Below are positions 50,326 to 57,978 of a stretch of DNA of 64,000 nt, one piece after another (position 1 is the stretch's first letter; each line of letters starts with the position of its first letter). The DNA comes from Brachybacterium sp. P6-10-X1 (lineage in GTDB: Bacteria; Actinomycetota; Actinomycetes; Actinomycetales; Dermabacteraceae): NCBI RefSeq assembly GCF_001969445.1, contig NZ_CP017297.1:3472001-3536000 (forward strand), written 5' to 3'. Both the position numbers and the translations under genes were made by a program. The notes under the pieces are model-generated. The model ran no database searches. It had not been told where the DNA came from and worked only from the letters and a program-made list of their open reading frames with translations.

Positions 50326-50417
50326 CGGGCCCGCTGGCTCCACCGTGTCGGGCCCGTAGGCTCCACCGTGAAGAGCCCGCAGGCTCCATCGTGTCGGGCC
50401 CGTAGGCTTCAGTGATG
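50326..50417. repeat. Tandem minisatellite, 23-bp unit, 4 copies, containing a promoter and start codon
   Basis: Units CGGGCCCGTAGGCTCCACCG-type start at 50326, 50349, 50372 and 50395. The fourth unit supplies TAGGCT, the likely -10 box, and ends with the ATG of the TauE/SafE gene. The second unit carries the same TAGGCT. Confidence 0.8.
50403..50408 (+). promoter_or_regulatory. -10 box of a likely leaderless promoter (TauE/SafE gene)
   Basis: TAGGCT ends 6 nt before the ATG at 50415, with no ribosome site. Confidence 0.5.
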
Positions 50418-51137
50418 CCCGTCCTCGACCTCGCCCTGCTGGCCGTGATCATCGGGGTGGGCGCCGGATTCCAGCGCCTGACCGGTATGGGATTCGCCCT
50501 GGTCGCCACGCCCTTCCTGGTGCTCACCCTGGGGCCGCTCGAGGGGGTGCTGGTGACGAACCTGTGCGGCATCGTCTCCGCCCTGCTGAACCTCGCCCTC
50601 GTCCACCGGGACGTCCAGTGGCGACGCCTGGCCCGCTTCACCCCGTTCTCGCTGGTGGGGATCGCCGGGGGAGCCGTCGTGCTGCTGGTGCTGCCCACCG
50701 ACCCGCTGGCGATCCTGGTGGGAGTGCTGATCCTGCTCGCGATCGGGGTGACGGTGCTCTTCCGGTCCGGGGACGTGAGGGACTCGCTGCCGGTCAGCTC
50801 CGGGTTCGGCGCCGCCTCCGGGTTCATGAACGTCACCGCCGGGGTGGGCGGACCGGCGCTGGCCCTCTACGCCGTGGCCACCGGATGGAGCCACCGGCAC
50901 TTCGCGGCCTCGGCGCAGGCGCACTTCGCCCTGATCAGCATCCTCTCGCTGGCCGCCAAGGGGTCCCTGCCCTCGATGCCCGGTGCCGGCTGGACGGTGA
51001 CCATCCTGGCCATCCTGATCGGGATCGGGGTCGGGGAGCGGCTCGCCGGACGCTTCGCGGAGCGCACCCTGATGCGCCTGGTGATCATCCTGGCGACCGC
51101 CGGCGCGGTGATGACGATCGTTCAGGCGCTGGTGTGA
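50415..51137 (+). CDS. TauE/SafE-family membrane permease (sulfite/organosulfonate exporter type)
   Basis: A 240-residue protein with about eight hydrophobic helices. The N-terminal GVGAGFQRLTGMGFALVATPFL and the mid GFGAASGFMNVTAGVGGPALALYA are the paired family repeats. It should export sulfite, sulfoacetate or a similar anion; the true substrate is unknown. A GTG at 50412 is an alternative start by one codon. The 3' end overlaps the convergent ArsR gene by 16 bp. Confidence 0.85.
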   Translation: MPVLDLALLAVIIGVGAGFQRLTGMGFALVATPFLVLTLGPLEGVLVTNLCGIVSALLNLALVHRDVQWRRLARFTPFSLVGIAGGAVVLLVLPTDPLAILVGVLILLAIGVTVLFRSGDVRDSLPVSSGFGAASGFMNVTAGVGGPALALYAVATGWSHRHFAASAQAHFALISILSLAAKGSLPSMPGAGWTVTILAILIGIGVGERLAGRFAERTLMRLVIILATAGAVMTIVQALV

Positions 51138-51526
51138 GGACCGTGGTGATGGACGCCGGGAAGGTGGTCCGAGCCGAGCTCGTGCAGCAGGTCATGGGCG
51201 AAGCTGTCGGTCAGGTCGTAGCGCACCTCGCGCCCTGAGCGCTCCGCCCGCACCCATCCGGCATCGCGCAGCAGCGCCAGCGCGTGGGAGGTGGTCGAGT
51301 CGCTCGCTCCGATGGCGCGGGCGATGTCCGAGCTGCGCACGCCGGGGTGGGCATGGATGCAGAACAGGATCCGCAGGCGCCGCGGGTCCGACAGCAGCAT
51401 CATCCGCTCGGCCAGCTGCTCGAAGCCGTCGACCGCGGCCAGCAGGGACCTGAGCTCGCCGACGAGCTGCTCGTCGGGGAGACCGTCGTCGTCGGCCCGC
51501 ACGTGCACAGGATGGGCGGCGTCCAT
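51122..51526 (-). CDS. ArsR/SmtB-family regulator with His-rich tail
   Basis: A 134-residue winged-helix repressor. [48 protein letters not shown] (split between helices 3 and 5, residues about 45-92) and [15 protein letters not shown] as the wing are typical. The tail [20 protein letters not shown] is histidine-rich and, with the upstream [11 protein letters not shown] helix, resembles metal sites of NmtR/KmtR-like Ni/Co sensors. It is probably leaderless (TAGGTT 6 nt upstream). The target gene is not obvious: neighbours are convergent or unrelated. Confidence 0.83.
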   Translation of the reverse strand: MDAAHPVHVRADDDGLPDEQLVGELRSLLAAVDGFEQLAERMMLLSDPRRLRILFCIHAHPGVRSSDIARAIGASDSTTSHALALLRDAGWVRAERSGREVRYDLTDSFAHDLLHELGSDHLPGVHHHGPHTSA

Positions 51527-51532
51527 GGGGCC

Positions 51533-51538
51533 AACCTA
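51533..51538 (-). promoter_or_regulatory. -10 box of a likely leaderless promoter (ArsR gene)
   Basis: TAGGTT on the minus strand ends 6 nt before the ATG at 51526. The same hexamer and spacing are used at the MazG-like gene. Confidence 0.55.
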
Positions 51539-51694
51539 CCCGGCGTCGGCGGCGAACCGGTCGGGGACCGGCGCATCTGCTGGAGTCGGCGACCGGTGCC
51601 CACGGGCCTGTGGACCCTACCCGGGCGCGTGCCCTCTACACTGTCGCGGACGACCGCGCCCGTGTCCCCTATCTGTCTCTGCGAGGTGAGCGCG

Positions 51695-53053
51695 ATGATC
51701 GACCTGCTCTGGGGGATCGGAGGGATGGCAGGCCTCCTGCTCATCGCCGTCGCCCTGTCCAGCAATCGCCGGGCGATCCGGCTGCGCACCGTGATCGGAG
51801 CCTTTGCGCTCCAGCTCGGGCTGGGGGTGATCGTCCTGTACTGGGGTCCCGGCCAATGGGCGCTGGGGAAGGTCTCGGCCGGGTTCCAGGCCGTCATCGA
51901 CACCTCCGGCGAGGGCATCGCCTTCCTGTTCGGGCCGCTGCTGCCGGCCGAGGGCGAGGGAAGCATCTTCGCCCTCCAGGTGCTGCCGGTGATCGTCTTC
52001 TTCGCGTCGCTGACCGCGGTGCTCTACCACTGGAAGATCCTGCCGAAGATCGTCGAATGGCTCGGCGGCGGGCTCGGCAAGATCCTGGGCACCAGTTACG
52101 CCGAGTCGGTCAACACCGCAGCGAACATCTTCGTCGGCCAGACCGAGGCGCCGCTGGTCATCCGCCCATACATCAAGCGGCTCTCGCGATCGGGGCTGTT
52201 CGCGGTGATGGTCGGCGGCCTCTCGACCGTCGCCGGCTCCGTGCTGGTGGGCTACTCGCTGCTCGGCGCTCCGCTGGAATACCTCATCGCCGCCAGCTTC
52301 ATGGCCGCGCCCGGCGCGCTGCTGATGGCGAAGATCCTGATGCCGGAGGACGATCCCGAGGCCGTCGCCCGCGAAGCCGCGTTGGTCGCGAGCAGCAGCC
52401 ACCGGACGAAGAGGACGATGGCCGCCGGGAGCGCGGCCGGCGCCGGGACCGGGGCGGACGCCGGGACCGTCGTCGACGGCGAGGAGCGCGACGAGGACGA
52501 CAGCTCCGACGACGAGGACGACCTCGAGGAGCTCTCCTACAGCAACGTCATCGATGCCGCCGCGGGCGGGGCGGCGGACGGCCTGAAGCTGGCGCTGAAC
52601 GTGGGCGCCATGCTGCTGGCCTTCATCTCGCTCATCGCGCTGATCAATCTGCTGATCGGTGTGGTCGGCGGCTGGTTCGGCGCCGGGGACCTGACCTTCG
52701 AGCAGATCCTGGGGTGGCTGTTCGCCCCGGTCATGGCGATGATCGGCGTCCCCTGGGACGAGGCCGTGGCCTCCGGCAGCTTCGTCGGCCAGAAGATCGT
52801 GGTCAACGAGTTCGTGGCCTTCGCCGACTTCGGTCCGCAGATCGACTCCTTCAGCCCCAAGACCGCCGCGATCATCAGCTTCGCCCTGACCGGATTCGCG
52901 AACCTCTCCTCGCTGGGCATCCTGCTGGGCGGCCTCGGCGGCCTGGCCCCGGAGCGCCGCTCCGAGATCGCGCAGCTCGGGCTGAAGGCGATTCTCGGCG
53001 GCACCCTCGCCAATCTCATGAGCGCCACGATCGCCGGTGTCATGCTGGCGTGA
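51695..53053 (+). CDS. Concentrative nucleoside transporter (NupC/CNT family)
   Basis: A 452-residue transporter with the CNT core: [27 protein letters not shown] near residue 105, the substrate/Na+ loop [27 protein letters not shown] (in two parts near 135-162) and the second repeat [14 protein letters not shown] near 368. It should import nucleosides with Na+ or H+. Between residues about 235 and 290 there is an unusually acidic, Gly/Ala/Asp-rich cytosolic insert ([18 protein letters not shown]). A TACACT box at 51637 could be its promoter; the start is the first ATG with a normal N-terminus. Confidence 0.88.
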   Translation: MIDLLWGIGGMAGLLLIAVALSSNRRAIRLRTVIGAFALQLGLGVIVLYWGPGQWALGKVSAGFQAVIDTSGEGIAFLFGPLLPAEGEGSIFALQVLPVIVFFASLTAVLYHWKILPKIVEWLGGGLGKILGTSYAESVNTAANIFVGQTEAPLVIRPYIKRLSRSGLFAVMVGGLSTVAGSVLVGYSLLGAPLEYLIAASFMAAPGALLMAKILMPEDDPEAVAREAALVASSSHRTKRTMAAGSAAGAGTGADAGTVVDGEERDEDDSSDDEDDLEELSYSNVIDAAAGGAADGLKLALNVGAMLLAFISLIALINLLIGVVGGWFGAGDLTFEQILGWLFAPVMAMIGVPWDEAVASGSFVGQKIVVNEFVAFADFGPQIDSFSPKTAAIISFALTGFANLSSLGILLGGLGGLAPERRSEIAQLGLKAILGGTLANLMSATIAGVMLA

Positions 53054-53064
53054 CCGTGGGGGAG

Positions 53065-53727
53065 TCAGCTCTCGTGGCTGTCCAGCGCCTGTTGCCAGAA
53101 TGCGGTCTCCAGGCGGGTCGCTGTGCGGAAGATGTCCACGAGCTCCTGGAACCGTCGTGCCAAGAGCGGCCCGTCAGCCTGCGCATCGAGGTGCTCGCGC
53201 GCTGCCCGGGCCGCGCCCTGGAAGTCGGCCCCGGCGTACTCGCCGATCCAGTCGCGGTAGGGATGATCGCGCGCCCCGTGCAGGCGCGGGGCGAGCCGTG
53301 TGCCGATCTCCGCGTAGCCGATGGTGCACGGAGCCAGGGCCACCTCGAGGTCGAGCGGTCCGCCGGAGTTCCCGCAGTCCAGCACGTAGCGGGTGTAGGC
53401 CACGGTGGCCTGCTTCTCCGGCGCTGCCTCGAGGCTCTCGCGATCGATGCCCCAGGACTCCGTGAGCCGCACGTGCAGGGCGGTCTCGTCGAGGACCGCC
53501 CCGAGCGCGTCGGCCGAGCGCTGGATGTCTGCCAGGGTGCGCGACTTGTAGGCGGCCAGCGCGTTGGCGCGGGCGAACTGGACCAAGAAGAGGTAGTCCT
53601 GGACGAGGTAGTCCCGGAAGGCCTCCAGCGGCAGGGTGCCGTCCCCGAGCTGCTCGACGAACGGATGGAGCGTGTAGCGGCGCCACTCCGCGGTGACGTC
53701 GTTCTTCAACGCGTCGAACAGGGTCAT
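53065..53727 (-). CDS. tenA: TenA-family thiaminase II (cysteine-containing, TenA_C type)
   Basis: A 220-residue all-helical TenA. The catalytic cysteine sits in LAPCTIGYAEIG near residue 137, matching the LPC(Y/T)..Y motif of B. subtilis TenA, and a conserved glutamate is near the C-terminus in RLETAFWQ. It would hydrolyse damaged thiamine or aminopyrimidines to HMP for thiamine salvage. Its ATG overlaps the stop of the second TenA-like gene by 4 bp, so the two are made together. The unit is preceded by a TPP riboswitch. Confidence 0.88.
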   Translation of the reverse strand: MTLFDALKNDVTAEWRRYTLHPFVEQLGDGTLPLEAFRDYLVQDYLFLVQFARANALAAYKSRTLADIQRSADALGAVLDETALHVRLTESWGIDRESLEAAPEKQATVAYTRYVLDCGNSGGPLDLEVALAPCTIGYAEIGTRLAPRLHGARDHPYRDWIGEYAGADFQGAARAAREHLDAQADGPLLARRFQELVDIFRTATRLETAFWQQALDSHES

Positions 53728-54431
53728 CGGGCGCCTCCCGTCGAGGCGTCGGGAGCGGCCGACGCGGCGGGAGCACCGACCGCCCCGAGAGGCCGCGCGT
53801 AGGCTTGGTCGAAGAAGTCCAGCTCGAGCTGCACGGCGCGTTCGAAGCGTGCCCGCGCGGCGTCGGCGCGGCCGGGGCCGACGCGGTCCAGCTCGCCGCG
53901 CAGCAGGGAGACGAGCTCCACGAAGGCGGGGTTGTCGTGCAGAGCGATCCATTCGGCGTGCACGAAGCTCTCCGGCCGGGGGCGTGGCGCCGCCTGCGCC
54001 CAGTCGAGGTACAGCCACTCCGTCACCAGCAGCACGGCCAGGATCTCCGCGTAGTCCCGGCTCGCGGCCGCCTCGTCGAACAGAGCGAGGAACCCTGCGG
54101 TGGCCGGGGTGTCGGGGATCCGTGCGCGCTGCTGCTCCGTCACGCCGAGCGACTCGAAGGCCCGCAGGAAGAAGGTGTTCTCGTCCCCGGCGACCTCGCC
54201 GGCGAAGCGGGCGAGGCGAAGACGGGCGTCGAGGGTGTCGGCCGTGGCCACGGCCGCTCCCAGCAGGGCCAGGAAGCGGTCGAGGAAGCGATGGTCCTGG
54301 ACCAGGTATCCCGCCATGACGTGGTCCGGGATCTCGCCGGTGTGCAGTTCGCGGACGAAGCGATGGCCGACGGCGCGGGACCAGGTGGGTTCGCTGCCCT
54401 CACGCAGGGCGCGGGTGAAGCTCGTGCTCAA
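53724..54431 (-). CDS. TenA-like protein (cysteine-less, TenA_E type)
   Basis: A TenA/THI-4-fold protein of about 235 residues. At the position of the TenA_C cysteine it has glutamate in LLVTEWLYLDWA near residue 125. This defines the TenA_E group, members of which act on formylaminopyrimidine or aminopyrimidine salvage products. The C-terminal 20 residues are Ala/Pro-rich. I choose the TTG at 54431 because GAGGAG lies 6 nt upstream; the longer GTG start at 54491 has no ribosome site. First gene after the TPP riboswitch. Confidence 0.82.
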   Translation of the reverse strand: MSTSFTRALREGSEPTWSRAVGHRFVRELHTGEIPDHVMAGYLVQDHRFLDRFLALLGAAVATADTLDARLRLARFAGEVAGDENTFFLRAFESLGVTEQQRARIPDTPATAGFLALFDEAAASRDYAEILAVLLVTEWLYLDWAQAAPRPRPESFVHAEWIALHDNPAFVELVSLLRGELDRVGPGRADAARARFERAVQLELDFFDQAYARPLGAVGAPAASAAPDASTGGAR

Positions 54432-54576
54432 CAGAGTCTCCTCGGGGTGGGGTTCCCGGTGCGGCTCTCGCAGCCGGGACGACCGGGGCACGCCGAGGAG
54501 TCGCCCGCGGACCGAGCCGTCGACCCGGTGCGGTGCGGTGCGGAGCAGCGGCGTCCGATGCGATGACGCTCATCCA

Positions 54577-54652
54577 TGACATCCCTCCGCGAGTGCGAAC
54601 TCGTTCAGGTTCGGCGGGTGTGATCTCAGCCCCGGCGGGGCACCCCGTGTCG
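54577..54652 (-). ncRNA. TPP riboswitch (THI element)
   Basis: Read on the minus strand, ACGGGGTGCC, GGCTGAGATCACACCC, GAACCTGAACGAGTTCGCACT and GCGGAGGGATGTC appear in order. These are the conserved P2-P4 pieces of the thiamin pyrophosphate aptamer (GGGGTGCC...CTGAGA...ACCC...GAACCTGA...GGGA). It lies about 145 nt upstream of the first TenA-like gene, so thiamine supply should switch off the TenA pair. Confidence 0.93.
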
Positions 54653-54665
54653 TCCAGCCACCATA

Positions 54666-54705
54666 GCCCGTCGGCCCGTCGGCCCGTCGGCGCGTCAGCC
54701 CGTCG
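54666..54705. repeat. 8-bp tandem repeat just past a stop codon, 5 copies
   Basis: GCCCGTCG repeats five times (one altered copy, GCGCGTCA) between the homocysteine-methyltransferase-like stop and the TPP aptamer. Confidence 0.75.
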
Positions 54706-54713
54706 GGCTTGCC

Positions 54714-55760
54714 TCAGGCGCGGTCGCCCAGGCCCACGATGTGCTCGGGCAGTCGCTCGTTGCTGCCGTACATGAAGTGGTTCTCCATGCGCTCGGAGAA
54801 GCGGCTCGCCTCGGTGGTCCGCCCCACGGCCTCGGCGACCTCCCGGATGTGGATGGGGGCGGCGCCGCAGCACACGCCCAGATAGTTCACGCCCAGGTCG
54901 AACGCCTCGCGGGCGAAGGCCCCGATCTCGTAGCGGTTCGTCAGCAGCGGATCCAGCGCGGTGGGGAACGTCCGCCCGTGCGGGGAGGGGACGGAGGCGC
55001 GGACGTCGGAGAGGTTGAAGAAGGTGGGCTCCTCGGCCGTGGTCCGGTACGGGATCGGCAGCGCCCCCACGTGGCAGGAGACCGCCTCGCGGATCTGCTG
55101 CAGCCACGGCAGCATCGTGGCCGGTCCGCGGAAGCAGTTCAGTCCCACCACGTCCGCCCCGCCCTGCTCGAGACGCCGGGCGGTCTCGACGATCCCCACC
55201 CCGTCGGCCATCTCCTGGAACGCCATCGGAGCGAGCGTCAGCACCACCGGCAGTCCGGAGGCCTTCGCGACCTCGAGCGCCGTCAGCGCCTCGCCGGCGT
55301 AGTAGAAGGTCTCGCCGATGATGAGGTCCGCGCCCTCCTCGACGGCCCAGCCGACCATCTCCTCGAACATGGACCGCACCTCGGCCTGGCGGGCCGGATC
55401 CTCCGGGTCCCAGATGTTCGAGTTCGAGATGTTGCCGGCCATCAGGTTGCCCGGCACCCGGTCGGCGACCTCTCGGGCGATCTGCAGCGCCGAGCGGTTC
55501 AGCGGCTCGAGCAGGTCCTCCTTGCCGATCACGCGCATCTTCTCGCGGTGGCCGTTGTAGGTGAACGCCTCGACGACGTCGGAGCCGGCGCGCTGGAAGT
55601 CGAGGTGCAGGGAGCGCAGGGCCTCGGGGAACTCGAGGGCGACCTCGGGGACGAACTCCCCGGCGGTGAGGTATCCGCGGCGCTCGAGCTCGAAGAGGAA
55701 GCCTTCGGCGCAGATCACGGGGCCGGCATCGAGGCGGTCGGTCAGGAGGTTCTGGGTCAT
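54714..55760 (-). CDS. Homocysteine S-methyltransferase-family protein (BHMT-like)
   Basis: A 348-residue barrel enzyme. The three zinc-binding cysteines of the family are visible as GLNC (in DVVGLNCFRGP near residue 205) and the pair in LGVCCGAAP near 298. VEAFTYNGHREKMRVIG near 65 matches the betaine-homocysteine methyltransferase group. It transfers a methyl group from a donor such as betaine or S-methylmethionine to homocysteine or a related thiol. It follows the sugar dehydrogenase gene after a terminator hairpin, so co-regulation is uncertain. The ribosome site is weak. Confidence 0.82.
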   Translation of the reverse strand: MTQNLLTDRLDAGPVICAEGFLFELERRGYLTAGEFVPEVALEFPEALRSLHLDFQRAGSDVVEAFTYNGHREKMRVIGKEDLLEPLNRSALQIAREVADRVPGNLMAGNISNSNIWDPEDPARQAEVRSMFEEMVGWAVEEGADLIIGETFYYAGEALTALEVAKASGLPVVLTLAPMAFQEMADGVGIVETARRLEQGGADVVGLNCFRGPATMLPWLQQIREAVSCHVGALPIPYRTTAEEPTFFNLSDVRASVPSPHGRTFPTALDPLLTNRYEIGAFAREAFDLGVNYLGVCCGAAPIHIREVAEAVGRTTEASRFSERMENHFMYGSNERLPEHIVGLGDRA

Positions 55761-55852
55761 GGTCGTCTGCTCTCGGTCGACGGGGGAGGCGGGACGATCG
55801 TGAGCGTAATCGCGGCGCCCGCAGGCGTCAGCGGTTGTGACCGAGCGTGAAC

Positions 55853-55882
55853 GGGGCGCGAGCGGAGTGCCGCTCGCGCCCC
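55853..55882. terminator. Hairpin terminator, perfect 13-bp stem
   Basis: GGGGCGCGAGCGG pairs with CCGCTCGCGCCCC around AGTG, 8 bp past the Gfo/Idh/MocA stop on the minus strand. Confidence 0.8.
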
Positions 55883-55889
55883 AGGATCC

Positions 55890-57026
55890 TCAGATCGCCG
55901 CCGGCACGCTCTCCAGCGTCGCGGCGAAGGGGTCGAAGTCGGCCGGCATCGGCTCGACCTCGGCGAAGGTGGAGTCGATCTCGACGATCGACCCCTCCGC
56001 GATGGCGGTCTCGATGCCCACCATGATGTCCAGGACGTGCGCGGCGATCTCGCCCTGGGCGCGGTGGGGGACGCCGGCGCGGATCGCCCGCGCCATCTCC
56101 AGCACGCCCAGGCCGCGCCCGGTGGTGGCGCCGGTCGCGGGCACGTCCGTCGGAGCCTCCCCGCGGTACGCGGTCAGCGCCGAGTCGCCGTCGAAGACGT
56201 TGGGGTCCGGGAAGGCGAGGGTGGCCTCGGTGCCGTAGACCTCGACGAAGCCGGTGCGGGTGTGCGGGGAGTCGAAGCTCAGCAGCACCGTCGCGTTCTG
56301 GCCGGAGGCGAAGCGCAGCAGCGCCGAGACCTGCGTGGGCACCGTGACGTCGAAGACCTCGCCGGCCTTGGGGCCCGAGCCGATGGTGCGCTGCTCCTGG
56401 GCGCGCGAGCCGACGGCGCTGACCGAGACGACCGGGCCGAGGGCGAGCACCAGGGTCGTCGCGTAGTACGGGGCGATGTCGTACAGCGGGCCCGCGCCCT
56501 CCTGGAACAGGAAGGCGGGGTTGGGGTGCCAGGACTCGGGGCCGGGGGACTGGAACAGGGTCAGCGCGCTGGCGGGGGTGCCGATCGTGCCGTCGCGCAG
56601 GGTGCGCAGACCGGTCTGGATGCCGGCGCCGAGCACGGTGTCGGGGGCGCCGCCCACGCGCACGCCCGCGGCGTCGGCCGCCTCGAGCAGGGCCGTCGCG
56701 TCGGCCGGGGCGGTGGTGATCGGCTTCTCGGTCCACACGTGCTTGCCGGCGGCGACGATCTGCCGGGAGACCTCGGCGTGGGCGGTGGGGATCGTCAGGT
56801 TGATGACGATCTCGACCTCGGGATGGTCCAGCACGTCCTGCGTGGTGCCGGAGGCCGCGATGCCGTACTCCTCGGCGCGCTGCGCCGCGGCCTCGGGGAG
56901 CAGGTCGCCGATGATGTGCACGGTCACGTCCGGGAAGGAGGTGAGGTTCTCGAGGTACTGGCCGGAGATGGTGCCGGCGCCGATGATGCCGACGCCGACG
57001 GGGCCGGCCTGGGTCTGGGAGGTCAT
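55890..57026 (-). CDS. Gfo/Idh/MocA-family oxidoreductase
   Basis: A 378-residue NAD(P)-dependent dehydrogenase. VGVGIIGAGTISGQYLENL at residues 8-26 is the dinucleotide fold, VWTEKPITTAP near 96 carries the EKP lysine, and DIAPYYATTLVLALGPV near 185 holds the usual (D)IxxYY region seen in inositol- and glucoside-type members. AAGGAGA precedes the ATG. It follows the TIM-barrel isomerase gene by 86 bp in the same direction; the pair is a familiar sugar or inositol conversion module. Confidence 0.87.
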   Translation of the reverse strand: MTSQTQAGPVGVGIIGAGTISGQYLENLTSFPDVTVHIIGDLLPEAAAQRAEEYGIAASGTTQDVLDHPEVEIVINLTIPTAHAEVSRQIVAAGKHVWTEKPITTAPADATALLEAADAAGVRVGGAPDTVLGAGIQTGLRTLRDGTIGTPASALTLFQSPGPESWHPNPAFLFQEGAGPLYDIAPYYATTLVLALGPVVSVSAVGSRAQEQRTIGSGPKAGEVFDVTVPTQVSALLRFASGQNATVLLSFDSPHTRTGFVEVYGTEATLAFPDPNVFDGDSALTAYRGEAPTDVPATGATTGRGLGVLEMARAIRAGVPHRAQGEIAAHVLDIMVGIETAIAEGSIVEIDSTFAEVEPMPADFDPFAATLESVPAAI

Positions 57027-57112
57027 GCGGGGTCTCCTTCGTGGTGCGGGGGAGCGGTCCCGGGAGCGGGACGCGCGGTGGTCGGGCGGATCGTCGGGCC
57101 GCCCACGCCGGG

Positions 57113-57856
57113 TCAGGCGGCGACGGTGCTTCGCAGGTGGGTGAGCGAGGCGCCGATGCCCTCGAACATGTCCCCGGCGTAGTCGTCGAATTCGATCACG
57201 CCGTAGGCGGCGCCCGCAGCGGCGTCCAGGGTCGCGGCCAGCGGCATCGCCCCGGTGCCCAGCGGCAGCTGCGCGGCGGGGTCCTCGGAGAGGTCGCCGT
57301 CCTTGAGGTGGACCAGCTGCACGCGGTCACCGAGCGTGCTCAGCAGGGCCGGGACGTCGGCTCCTCCCACGGCGGCCCAGTAGGTGTCGATCTCGAGGAC
57401 GACCTGTGGATCCAGCTCGGCGGCGAAGAGCTCGAGCGCGCTGCGACCCTCGAGCTGCGAGGCCAGCTCGACGTGGTGGTTGTGGTAGCCGACGCGGATG
57501 CCGGAGGAGGCGGCCGCCGCGGCGCGCTCGTTCAGCCGCGCCGCCAGGGCACGGACCTTTCCGGCGTCGGACCAGTCCTCGGCGTTCCAGGAGGGGTCGA
57601 TGAGGTACTGCACGCCCACGGCGCGAGCGGCCTCGAGCACCGTCTCGAAGTCCGTGTCCTCACCGAGGAAGGACTGATGGGCGCTGGGGAAGGCGATCGG
57701 GAACTGCGCCCGGGCGGCGACCAGCTCGTCCCGGAACTCGACGAGGCGGTACGGCTCGGCGTGGTGGAAGCCGAGCTCGGCCAGGCGGGCCACGGTGCCC
57801 GGGAGATCGGCCGCGAGGGCGTCGCGGACGCTGTACAGCTGGACGGAGAACTGCAT
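57113..57856 (-). CDS. Sugar phosphate isomerase/epimerase (xylose isomerase-like TIM barrel)
   Basis: A 247-residue AP-endonuclease-2-type barrel. It opens MQFSVQLYSVRDALA, with GYHNHHVEL near residue 137 and LEIDTYWAAVGG near 172 supplying metal ligands (His, Asp, Glu), and VQLVHLKDGDL near 200 giving the last His. It probably epimerises or isomerises a keto-sugar made by the adjacent dehydrogenase. The ATG at 57856 follows AAAGGAC. A strong hairpin lies between it and the permease genes upstream. Confidence 0.85.
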   Translation of the reverse strand: MQFSVQLYSVRDALAADLPGTVARLAELGFHHAEPYRLVEFRDELVAARAQFPIAFPSAHQSFLGEDTDFETVLEAARAVGVQYLIDPSWNAEDWSDAGKVRALAARLNERAAAAASSGIRVGYHNHHVELASQLEGRSALELFAAELDPQVVLEIDTYWAAVGGADVPALLSTLGDRVQLVHLKDGDLSEDPAAQLPLGTGAMPLAATLDAAAGAAYGVIEFDDYAGDMFEGIGASLTHLRSTVAA

Positions 57857-57909
57857 GGGTGTCCTTTCGGGGGGACCGGTGGGTCGGGATGCGAGGGAGC
57901 TCGCACTCA

Positions 57910-57966
57910 CGGGACGTGAGCGGCACGTGCTGTCGCCATGGGCCGCGCCGTGCCGCTCACGTCCCG
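57910..57966. terminator. Hairpin, perfect 18-bp stem, between permease and isomerase genes
   Basis: CGGGACGTGAGCGGCACG pairs with 57949-57966 over a 21-nt loop. It starts 13 bp past the MalG-type permease stop, so it either ends the importer transcript or reduces read-through into the isomerase gene. Confidence 0.7.
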
Positions 57967-57978
57967 CATCTGCTGATC

